Part shown: piece by piece, positions 55,692 through 64,000 of the stretch
Numbering within the stretch: the stretch's first letter is position 1
Layout of the letters: every line of letters starts with the position of its first letter
Assembly: GCA_012103255.1 (NCBI GenBank)
Contig: WLXD01000003.1
Coordinates: 329,984 to 393,983 of the forward strand
Reading direction: 5' to 3'
DNA: 64,000 nt
From: Acidobacteriota bacterium
GTDB taxonomy: Bacteria > Acidobacteriota > UBA890 > WLXD01
Program-made: the position numbers and the translations under genes
Notes under the pieces: model-generated
Database searches by the model: none
What the model was told of the DNA's origin: nothing
The model's input: the letters and a program-made list of their open reading frames with translations, nothing else

Positions 55692-56483
55692 TCAGGTTTT
55701 GCGTGCCCGCCAGTTGATGCCGACCGTGCCGAAACTCGCGGCACTCGACTCCTGCGGCGCTCCGTCGAACACCTCTTTGCGCCAGGTGATCTCGAAACCC
55801 GCGAAACCAGCAGCGGTGACCACCGCTTCGAGCTCTGCATCCAGCAGAGCTCCGGCGATTCAACCAGTCCACAAATCGATGCGTTGTTTCGCCGAATCGG
55901 AGACGGGTTTCTGCACGAGAATGTCGGCAATCTGCAGCCGGCCTCCCGGACGGAGAACGCGGTCGAACTCGCGCAGCACGGCAGGCTTGTCTGGCGCCAG
56001 GTTCAGCACTCCATTCGAAATCACCACGTCGGCCCAGCCGTCATCCACGGGCAGCGATTCCATGTAGCCCTCGCGAAACTCGACGTTGTCGAAGTCGGCC
56101 TCGGCCGCGGCGCGACGTGCTCGGTCGAGCATCGCCGGGGTCATGTCCACGCCGATCGCCTTCCCCGCCGGGCCTGCCATCTTCGCCGCCACCAGCGTGT
56201 CGATCCCGCCGCCCGACCCGACGTCCACAACGTTCTCGCCGGACGCGATCTCGCCAAGACTGAATGGATTGCCGGTGCCCGCAAACGACTCGATCGCCGT
56301 TTCCGGAATGCCAGCGAGCCATTCATCGCGGTACTCGACGATCTGCGTGAGCGTACGACCCGTATGGAAGTGGAACCCGTGATCGGGCTCACTCGCGACC
56401 AGGTCGTACTCATCGCGCACGGCAGCGCGAAGCGTGTCCAGGTCGACGCCAATGACGCCGAGTTCATCCTGATGATCCGTCAT
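55692..56483 (-). CDS. SAM methyltransferase (ArsM-related), candidate selenoprotein with in-frame TGA
   Basis: A class I SAM-dependent methyltransferase, 263 residues if the TGA at codon 208 (55862-55860) is read through. The SAM loop is VVDVGSGGGIDTLVAA (about 86-101), acidic strand end IGVDMTPAMLD, and ISNGVLNLAPDK lies beyond it. An N-terminal FHFHTGRTL block is typical of this branch. The frame to TGA ends RIDLWTG; relatives continue C-IAGAL with the Cys conserved, as in ArsM, where it binds arsenic. Here TGA is followed in frame by IAGALLDAELEAVVTAAGF and on to TGA at 55694-55692. No other Cys occurs in the protein. A SECIS-like hairpin follows the TGA at once. The ATG at 56483 has GGAG five bases upstream. 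Alternatives are a TGC-to-TGA nonsense change or a sequencing error. Confidence 0.75.
55830..55852 (-). promoter_or_regulatory. Candidate bacterial SECIS element
   Basis: On the minus strand, 7 nt after the in-frame TGA, GAGCTCTGC pairs perfectly with GCAGAGCTC (9 bp) around the 5-nt loop TGGAT. The distance from TGA to the loop is 16 nt and G is the second loop base. Both fit the published bacterial SECIS rules as I know them: loop 16-37 nt from the UGA, loop of 3-14 nt, G in the first two loop bases. The hairpin lies entirely inside the coding frame. Confidence 0.6.
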
Positions 56484-56613
56484 GGTCGCTCCGATGCTGT
56501 TCTCGAGATGGCTTGGGCAGGCAGCCGCGCGTCGCGGCTCGAACCTCGTCGTCAAGAGAAAGTACCGGAAACTCCGCGCGGAAGGCTCATCCGCGGGCGA
56601 GTTGCTCTTTTGA

Positions 56614-56640
56614 GTTGACGCACATGTTGACAGACTACAT
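56614..56640 (+). promoter_or_regulatory. Promoter/operator of PadR-ADOP module 5
   Basis: ATGT (56624-56627) and ACAT (56637-56640) with a 9-bp spacer form the classical PadR dyad. It sits between two TTGAC-type hexamers, TTGACG at 56614-56619 and consensus TTGACA at 56627-56632, either of which could be the -35. No strong -10 is visible. The PadR start is 44 bp downstream. The spacer back to the divergent methyltransferase gene also holds a 10-bp palindrome (TCCGCGCGGA, 56573-56582). Confidence 0.5.
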
Positions 56641-56683
56641 GGGCTTCATCTACCGTGAGGCGAACTTCCTGTAGAGAGGCCAC

Positions 56684-57022
56684 ATGAACGACGTCAAGTC
56701 AGATGTGCCCTACGGCACGCTCGATCTGCTCGTCCTGAAAACGCTCCATACGGCAGGGCCGATGCACGGCTTCGGGATCGCCCGGCGCATCGAAGGCATG
56801 TCTGAGGCAAACCTCGAACTGAACCAGGGATCGATCTATCCGGCCCTCCTCCGCCTCCAACAACGCGGTTGGATCGAATCTGACTGGGGAACGTCAGAAA
56901 ACAACCGCCGCGCGAAGTTCTATCGACTCACGCGGAACGGCACGAAGCAGCTTCGCGTCGAAGTCGAGAACTGGGAGCGAACGATGAGCCTCGTCCAGCG
57001 AGTCCTGGGAGCGACAAAGTGA
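56684..57022 (+). CDS. PadR-family regulator of ADOP module 5
   Basis: A 112-residue PadR protein: YGTLDLLVLKTLHTAGPMHG (helix 1 with the HG turn), LELNQGSIYPALLRLQQRGW (recognition helix with the GSIYPALxRLxxRG signature) and the wing NNRRAKFYRLTRNGTKQL. The final helix ENWERTMSLVQRVL is the dimerisation tail of the common Acidobacterial PadR. The start has GAGAGG upstream. The stop overlaps the GTG of the permease (GTGA). Confidence 0.94.
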   Translation: MNDVKSDVPYGTLDLLVLKTLHTAGPMHGFGIARRIEGMSEANLELNQGSIYPALLRLQQRGWIESDWGTSENNRRAKFYRLTRNGTKQLRVEVENWERTMSLVQRVLGATK

Positions 57023-59652
57023 TCCGCATGATCTGGGCCCGCGTATCGTCGTACGCCAGCCGACGACGGGCGGAGCACGAACTGCGCGAGGAGATCCAGA
57101 ACCATCTCGCCATGGCGACCGAGCACCACATGCGACGCGGTCTGTCGCGACGTGAGGCGGAACTCGCCGCGCGGCGCGACTTCGGGTCAGTGGATGCCAC
57201 GCGCGAGCGCTACAACGATCAACTGGGTCTTCCCAGCCTGGACGCGGTCCTCGCCGATTTCCGCATCGCCAGGCGCCAGCTGGCAAAGACACCGGGCTTC
57301 ACGGCGACCGTATGCGTCCTGCTGGCGCTGGGTATCGGCGCTTCCACGACGGTCTATTCAATCGTGGACGCGGTACTTCTCGCCCCACTACCCGGCGCCG
57401 AGCCCGAGGCCCGGGTGTGGATCGACGAGACGGTGGACGGTCGACAGATGGGAGGCGACCCGGCGCGGCTGCGCGACATGCAGGGACGCCTCGAGGCACT
57501 CTCAGCCATTGCCGGGTTCTATGGGGAGGACGCCATCCTCGTGGACGAAGACACCCCGCGCCGGGTGCCGGTGCTGCGCACCTTCGGCGACTACTTCAGC
57601 GTGGTCGGGCTGTTCCCGTCGCGTGGACGCGTATTCACGCCGGATGAGATTCGCGGCACGGGAGACCCGGTCGTCATCATCAGTGAGGGCTTCGCGGCCC
57701 GCCGATTTGACGCCGCCGATGACCCGATTGGTCAATCGGTTCGCCTTGCCGGCCAGGACCTGACGGTAGTCGGCATCATGCCGCGCGAGCTCTTTCCGCG
57801 AGACGTCGAGCTCTTCATCCCCGCCGACCCGGGATTCCAGGAAATGCAGCGCGGCGGCCGGTTCCTCGCTATCGCCGGGCGGCTGGCTTCGGGCCGCACG
57901 ATCGATCAGGCGCAAGAAGAAATGGACGCCCTGATGGGAGCGCTCCAGCAGGAGTACCCGGACACCGATGCCGGCGTCGGAGCGAACCTACGGCCCCTGC
58001 ACGACGCCGTGGTCGGGGAAGCGCGCACGCCGGTGCTAGCGCTGTTCGGTACGACGGTTGCGGTGCTCCTCCTCACAACGCTGAACCTCGCGGGGCTCAT
58101 GCTGGCGCGCGGGCTGGCCCGACGCAGCGAGATCGCCGTGCGGGTTGCGCTCGGAGCCTCGGCGGGTCGCGTGGTGCGGTTGTTCCTGATCGAATCGGCA
58201 CTCGTTGCGCTGACTGGAGCCACCGCTGGGATCGCCGTGGCGGGGCTCGCCGTCGACGCGCTGGGTCGCTTCGTCGAGACCACGACCAATCTTGCGGGGC
58301 CCATCGCCATCCAGTGGCATGTGGCGCTCGTCGGCGTGGCGCTCGCAGCGCTGGCCGGTTTGGTGCTCGGTGGGGTGCCCGCGTGGCAGGCCACGCGCAG
58401 GGACGCGGCCCCGGCCCTCCGCGAAGGGCGCGTCGCCGGGGGAATGGGCAATCCGCGGCTACGCCGCTTCCTCGTGGGCGGCCAGGTAGCCCTCTCGGTT
58501 GTGCCGCTCATCGCGGCAGCACTGCTCACGCGCGAAATGACGACTCACCTCAGCAAGCCGCTCGGCTTCGAGCCCGCCGGCGTGCTGACCGTGAAGACTC
58601 AGTTTTCCTGGAGTTCGCCCGGCGGCGAGGTGAAGCAGTTCATAGACGATGCGCTCGAGCGGATCGCCGCCGTCCCAGGGGTTCGGGCTGTCGGGATGGC
58701 AGACCGCCTGCCCCTCGAGGGAGCCTCGCAGTCGACCACTATCCTGATCCGCGGCCGCGAGATGACGTCACAACTCGGCGAGACGCGGGTCGCGAGGCGT
58801 TCGGTAAGCGCCGACTATCTGCAGGCAATCGGCGTGCCTCTGATCTCCGGAGAGGGCCTCGACCCCGCCGGCGTTTCCGACGCCGCGGACTATGGGGGCG
58901 GTGTGGTCGTGAACCAGGCATTCGCCGCGACGTTCTTCGGTGCTACGAGCCCGATCGGCGCAGAGATGAGCTTCTTCGGCGGGGCTGGTGGCCGAGACCG
59001 GGCGCCACACTGGCGGCGTATTGTAGGCGTGGTTGGCGACGTGCGCCGCGAGGTGACCGAGGACCGGGCTCCCCCCGAAGCATTCAGCCTGTACGCGGAG
59101 AGCGGCTGGCCGTTGCTGAGCTTCGCCGTCGCCGCGGAGGGCGCCGATCCGGGTTCCCTCGCAAGCGCCGTGCGCGAGGCCATCGCGGAGATCGCCCCGA
59201 GCCAGGTGATCGACAGTATCGAGCCAATGACGGCCCGCATCGGTGGCGCCGGGTTCAGCCACCGACGCAACGCCGGTGTCATGTACGGCTTCGCGGCGCT
59301 CGCATTGGTCCTCGTGATGGTGGGGCTATACGGCCTGATCGCCACGGAGGTCGCGGCGCGGATTCCGGAGATGGGTGTGCGTGCAGCCCTTGGCGCGGGC
59401 ACTCGGCACATCGTCTCCGAGTGCGCGCGCCACACGCTCGTCACAACCGCGATCGGCGCAGTGATCGGAGCCGTAACGGGCATCGCGCTGGCGTCGGCCC
59501 TCGGTGGCTTCCTCACGGCAGTCGAACCGGCCGATCCACTGGCGATCGTTGCCGCGCTTGCGGGCATGGCGCTCGCGGCCGGGGCGGCCGCCTTGCCTGG
59601 TATGGTTCGGGCGGCGCGAGTTGATCCGGCTCGGGCGCTACGACACGACTAG
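57019..59652 (+). CDS. ADOP-type FtsX/MacB-like permease (module 5)
   Basis: An 877-residue duplicated permease. The first about 75 residues hold the cytoplasmic 'permease prefix' found on many ADOPs (AEHELREEIQNHLAMATEHH, then LSRREAELAARRDFGSVDAT). The first core then starts FRIARRQLAKTPGFTATVCV. The FtsX blocks include LARRSEIAVRVALGASAGRV in the first half and LYGLIATEVAARIPEMGVRA in the second, ending ARVDPARALRHD. GTG start coupled to PadR. It ends two bases before the stop of the convergent ABC-F gene. Confidence 0.92.
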   Translation: MIRMIWARVSSYASRRRAEHELREEIQNHLAMATEHHMRRGLSRREAELAARRDFGSVDATRERYNDQLGLPSLDAVLADFRIARRQLAKTPGFTATVCVLLALGIGASTTVYSIVDAVLLAPLPGAEPEARVWIDETVDGRQMGGDPARLRDMQGRLEALSAIAGFYGEDAILVDEDTPRRVPVLRTFGDYFSVVGLFPSRGRVFTPDEIRGTGDPVVIISEGFAARRFDAADDPIGQSVRLAGQDLTVVGIMPRELFPRDVELFIPADPGFQEMQRGGRFLAIAGRLASGRTIDQAQEEMDALMGALQQEYPDTDAGVGANLRPLHDAVVGEARTPVLALFGTTVAVLLLTTLNLAGLMLARGLARRSEIAVRVALGASAGRVVRLFLIESALVALTGATAGIAVAGLAVDALGRFVETTTNLAGPIAIQWHVALVGVALAALAGLVLGGVPAWQATRRDAAPALREGRVAGGMGNPRLRRFLVGGQVALSVVPLIAAALLTREMTTHLSKPLGFEPAGVLTVKTQFSWSSPGGEVKQFIDDALERIAAVPGVRAVGMADRLPLEGASQSTTILIRGREMTSQLGETRVARRSVSADYLQAIGVPLISGEGLDPAGVSDAADYGGGVVVNQAFAATFFGATSPIGAEMSFFGGAGGRDRAPHWRRIVGVVGDVRREVTEDRAPPEAFSLYAESGWPLLSFAVAAEGADPGSLASAVREAIAEIAPSQVIDSIEPMTARIGGAGFSHRRNAGVMYGFAALALVLVMVGLYGLIATEVAARIPEMGVRAALGAGTRHIVSECARHTLVTTAIGAVIGAVTGIALASALGGFLTAVEPADPLAIVAALAGMALAAGAAALPGMVRAARVDPARALRHD

Positions 59653-59654
59653 CT

Positions 59655-61604
<1,950 letters not shown>

Positions 61605-61766
61605 CGGTCGATGGAGTCGTGCGGTGGTCGGAGGTGTCCCGATTGTGGCACCCGACGGCGATCCGCACATTCCAGCGTGGCGACCTCCGAACCCGAGCGC
61701 CGGGATCTTTGCGCCAGCCGCGTCTCCGGACTAGGGTTGCGGCGTTCTCATGGAGGAGCAAATCGA

Positions 61767-63281
61767 ATGAACCGCCACACGTTCCGCAACTGCTGCGCCA
61801 CTTCGCCCAACGCTGCCGGCCTTCTGGTCTTGCTGGCCGTGACGTCCGCCTGCGCGGTCAGTGAACCTGCCGAGGAGAGCGCACTGCCGACAAGGCCCAA
61901 CATCGTTTATCTGTACGCCGACGACCTCGGCTATGCCGAAGTGGGCGCGTACGGGCAGGAGATCATTCGGACGCCGAATATCGATCGGCTCGCGGCCGAG
62001 GGGATGCGGTTCACCGCGCACTATTCGGGCAGCGCCGTTTGCGCGCCGTCTCGCGCCACCTTGCTCACGGGCAAGCATTCCGGCCACGCCTACATCCGCG
62101 ACAACAAGGAGTTGGGTGGCTGGGGCCCTGACGAGCCCGAGGGCCAATGGCCACTGGCCGCCGAAGAGGTAACGCTGGCGGAACTGCTGAAGGCGGAGGG
62201 CTACGCGACGGCCGCGATCGGCAAGTGGGGACTTGGCGGGCCCGACGACCACGGTCACCCCAATGCACAGGGATTCGACCTGTTCTACGGCTATCTGTGC
62301 CAGCGCGTGGCCCACAACTACTACCCGACTCATCTCTGGCGCAATCGCGACAAGGACATGCTGCCCGGCAACGAGTGGTTCTCTGCGCACCAACGGGTCG
62401 ACGCGCCACCTGCGAACGCCGAGGGTTGGGGCGAATACGCGAGTGAGACATACGCCCCCGATCGGATGGTCGACGAGGCGCTCAAGTTCATACGCGACAG
62501 CGCGGATAGCCCGTTCTTCCTCTACTTCCCAACGGTCGTGCCCCACGTGGCCATCCAGGTGCCGGAGGACTCGCTCGCCGACTACGCCGGCACTCTCGAC
62601 GATGCGCCCTACCTGGGTGAGCGTGGCTGCCTTCCCCACCCCGAACCACGCGCCGGCTACGCGGCGATGGTCACCCGGATGGACCGCGACATCGGCGAGA
62701 TCCTCGACCTGCTCGATGAACTCGGCCTCGCCGAGAACACCGTGGTGATGTTCAGCAGCGACAACGGGCCGACGTTCAACGGCGGTACCGACTCGACCTT
62801 CTTCGGCAGCGCGGCCGGCATGCGCGGTCTGAAGACCGAGCTCTACGAAGGCGGCATCAAGGCTCCGATGATTGCCAGATGGCCCGGCCGCATCCCTGCG
62901 AATGCGACCAGCGATCATCTCTCGGCCCAGTGGGACGTCTTGCCGACTGTTCTTGACCTCGTTGACGCACCCGGAGTGGCGAGCGACGGGCTCAGCTTCG
63001 CACCGACGCTACTCGCGTCCGGACGGCAGGAACTGCACGAGGCGATGTACTGGGAGCTGGGTCGACAACAAGCGGTTCGCGCGAACGGCTGGAAGCTTTA
63101 CCGCCGCGCCGATCGCGACGGTGCGATCATCACGACCGAGCTGTTTCATCTGGATGAGGACCCCAACGAAAGAACGGACCTCGCCAGTGACCTCCCGGAG
63201 CGCGTTGAAGCGCTGATCGCGCTGGCCGACGCCACGCGGACGCCGTCAGAGCTGTTCCCGTCGCCGTTCGACCCACGCTAG
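61767..63281 (+). CDS. Secreted sulfatase (arylsulfatase A-like)
   Basis: A 504-residue lipoprotein-type exported sulfatase (lipobox LLAVTSAC, Cys at about residue 29). The metal-binding start is NIVYLYADDLGYAEVGAYG, and the formylglycine Cys92 lies in SAVCAPSRATLLTGKHSG, a perfect C-x-P-S-R motif. AIGKWGLG and MFSSDNGPTFNGG supply further catalytic and calcium ligands. The length and layout fit the arylsulfatase A-like S1 family. A strong GGAGGAG precedes the ATG. It is divergent from the ABC-F gene; its stop is nested in a CTAG with the convergent metallohydrolase. The FGE activating enzyme is not in the window. Confidence 0.93.
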   Translation: MNRHTFRNCCATSPNAAGLLVLLAVTSACAVSEPAEESALPTRPNIVYLYADDLGYAEVGAYGQEIIRTPNIDRLAAEGMRFTAHYSGSAVCAPSRATLLTGKHSGHAYIRDNKELGGWGPDEPEGQWPLAAEEVTLAELLKAEGYATAAIGKWGLGGPDDHGHPNAQGFDLFYGYLCQRVAHNYYPTHLWRNRDKDMLPGNEWFSAHQRVDAPPANAEGWGEYASETYAPDRMVDEALKFIRDSADSPFFLYFPTVVPHVAIQVPEDSLADYAGTLDDAPYLGERGCLPHPEPRAGYAAMVTRMDRDIGEILDLLDELGLAENTVVMFSSDNGPTFNGGTDSTFFGSAAGMRGLKTELYEGGIKAPMIARWPGRIPANATSDHLSAQWDVLPTVLDLVDAPGVASDGLSFAPTLLASGRQELHEAMYWELGRQQAVRANGWKLYRRADRDGAIITTELFHLDEDPNERTDLASDLPERVEALIALADATRTPSELFPSPFDPR

Positions 63282-64000
63282 CGCATCTGCTCTAGTCGCC
63301 GGCGTGCTGCGGCAAAGTGCGCCTCCAGGCGCGGGATCTCGGCGCCCTGGTAACCGAGGCGGAGCCGTTCCGTCGAGACGTCCAGGGCTCGTAGCAGGTC
63401 CGCCGCGGCGGCCGCCCGCGAAGTGGGTTCGGTACTGCCCACACTTCCGATCCAGATCGGTGCGGTATGTGCCCATGGGTACGAGTCCATCGCCGGCCAG
63501 GCCACCTCGCCACCACGAGCGCGGGCCGCAACCCAGCCGCCTGATGGCAGGTCGACGGTACCGGTGATCAACCGCGAGCCGGGTTCCACCAGCCCGTCCC
63601 AGGTCTCAACGACCTCACCGTTCACGATCAACTCCACGACTTCCACTTCGCTGGCGGTCGCGACGTCGAGCTCGAACGTGACCGACTCACCCGAGACAAC
63701 GTCACCCGGTCGCGCAACTACGTTGCCTCCCGTGACACGAAGGTCGAGCAACGGCCCATTGGTCACGAAGCTCCGGCCGGCCCGCAGGCCGTCGAGATAG
63801 CCGTTCCAAGTGAGACCATCGGGCTGCTGCACGTACACGCGTGTCGTGCCGAATGCCATGGTCCGCACCAGGTTCAGCATCACATCAGTGCCCGCGCTCG
63901 GCGCCACAGGGATTCCCGCATTCAGGAATCGGTACCAGAGTTCTGCGGTCCCGATCTCGTCGCTCCACAGGCACACGACCTCGAGGGCATCGAGTTGTCC
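63278..64000 (-). CDS. CehA/McbA-type metallohydrolase, 3' part only
   Basis: The frame is open to the window edge, so this is the C-terminal about 240 residues of a longer protein. LWSDEIGTAELWYRFLNAGI and VAPSAGTDVM, with a late metal-ligand Asp, followed by TTRVYVQQPDGLTWNGYLDG and AGRSFVTNGPLLDLRV, are typical of CehA/McbA-type PHP-superfamily hydrolases (carbaryl-hydrolase relatives). A beta domain follows and the chain ends in a helical tail. The substrate is unknown. Its stop overlaps that of the convergent sulfatase. Confidence 0.8.
   Translation of the reverse strand, partial: GQLDALEVVCLWSDEIGTAELWYRFLNAGIPVAPSAGTDVMLNLVRTMAFGTTRVYVQQPDGLTWNGYLDGLRAGRSFVTNGPLLDLRVTGGNVVARPGDVVSGESVTFELDVATASEVEVVELIVNGEVVETWDGLVEPGSRLITGTVDLPSGGWVAARARGGEVAWPAMDSYPWAHTAPIWIGSVGSTEPTSRAAAAADLLRALDVSTERLRLGYQGAEIPRLEAHFAAARRRLEQMR

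Overview
The window is GC-rich, gene-dense bacterial DNA with almost no spacer longer than 200 bp. The repertoire points to Acidobacteriota or a close relative such as Gemmatimonadota. It has five large FtsX/MacB-type orphan permeases of the kind named ADOP (acidobacterial duplicated orphan permease), four of them behind their own PadR regulator, two very large secreted BNR/sortilin-type propeller proteins, a DUF5916 outer-membrane protein, sulfatases and many Tat- or lipoprotein-exported enzymes. This placement is an inference from gene content. No rRNA, tRNA, IS element, phage gene or CRISPR array was seen.

Layout. 1-8.4 kb: a partial membrane protein, a Tat-exported flavoprotein, a GNAT acetyltransferase, a tightly coupled minus-strand operon (NhaC-type antiporter, an M20 peptidase homologue lacking three metal ligands, a sulfatase) and an AAC(3)-type acetyltransferase. 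8.5-17.4 kb: a DUF1254/DUF1214 protein, a 1,054-residue BNR propeller, a small secreted protein, Tat-exported MsrB, a double VWA protein, and a small membrane protein divergent from a TetR regulator. 17.4-24.2 kb: a minus-strand run (AlkD-like, intact M20 peptidase, PD40 propeller, DUF5916, DUF1697) divergent from an exported tandem rhodanese. 24.3-36 kb: a TPR/FG-GAP protein (frameshifted), nitrilase, PadR+ADOP, PHP phosphoesterase, HNH nuclease, class V aminotransferase, DUF4212+SSS symporter, CPBP protease. 36-44.3 kb: a second giant BNR protein, thiolase coupled to a flavoprotein with a premature stop, a broken secreted kinase-like gene, a SEC-C membrane protein and a 6-bladed propeller lipoprotein. 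44.3-59.7 kb: four ADOP permeases and three PadR regulators, interrupted by a frameshifted RumA-type RNA methyltransferase, an adenine deaminase and an unusual SAM methyltransferase. 59.7-64 kb: an ABC-F ATPase, a second sulfatase and a partial CehA/McbA-type metallohydrolase.

The most interesting object is the SAM methyltransferase at 55692-56483 (minus). Its frame is interrupted by one TGA exactly where relatives carry a conserved Cys (context LWTG-C-IAGAL). The frame then continues for 55 well-conserved residues. A perfect 9-bp hairpin with a 5-nt loop follows the TGA with the spacing expected of a bacterial SECIS element. The protein has no other cysteine. I read it as a candidate selenoprotein related to ArsM-type methyltransferases.

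A caution applies to the whole window. Four genes carry one-base frameshifts and one carries a TAA nonsense codon. Three of the four indels look like loss of one T at a TTC codon and the fourth is an extra C in a C7 run, which is what uncorrected homopolymer errors look like. The same caution applies to the TGA, although the hairpin is independent support for it.
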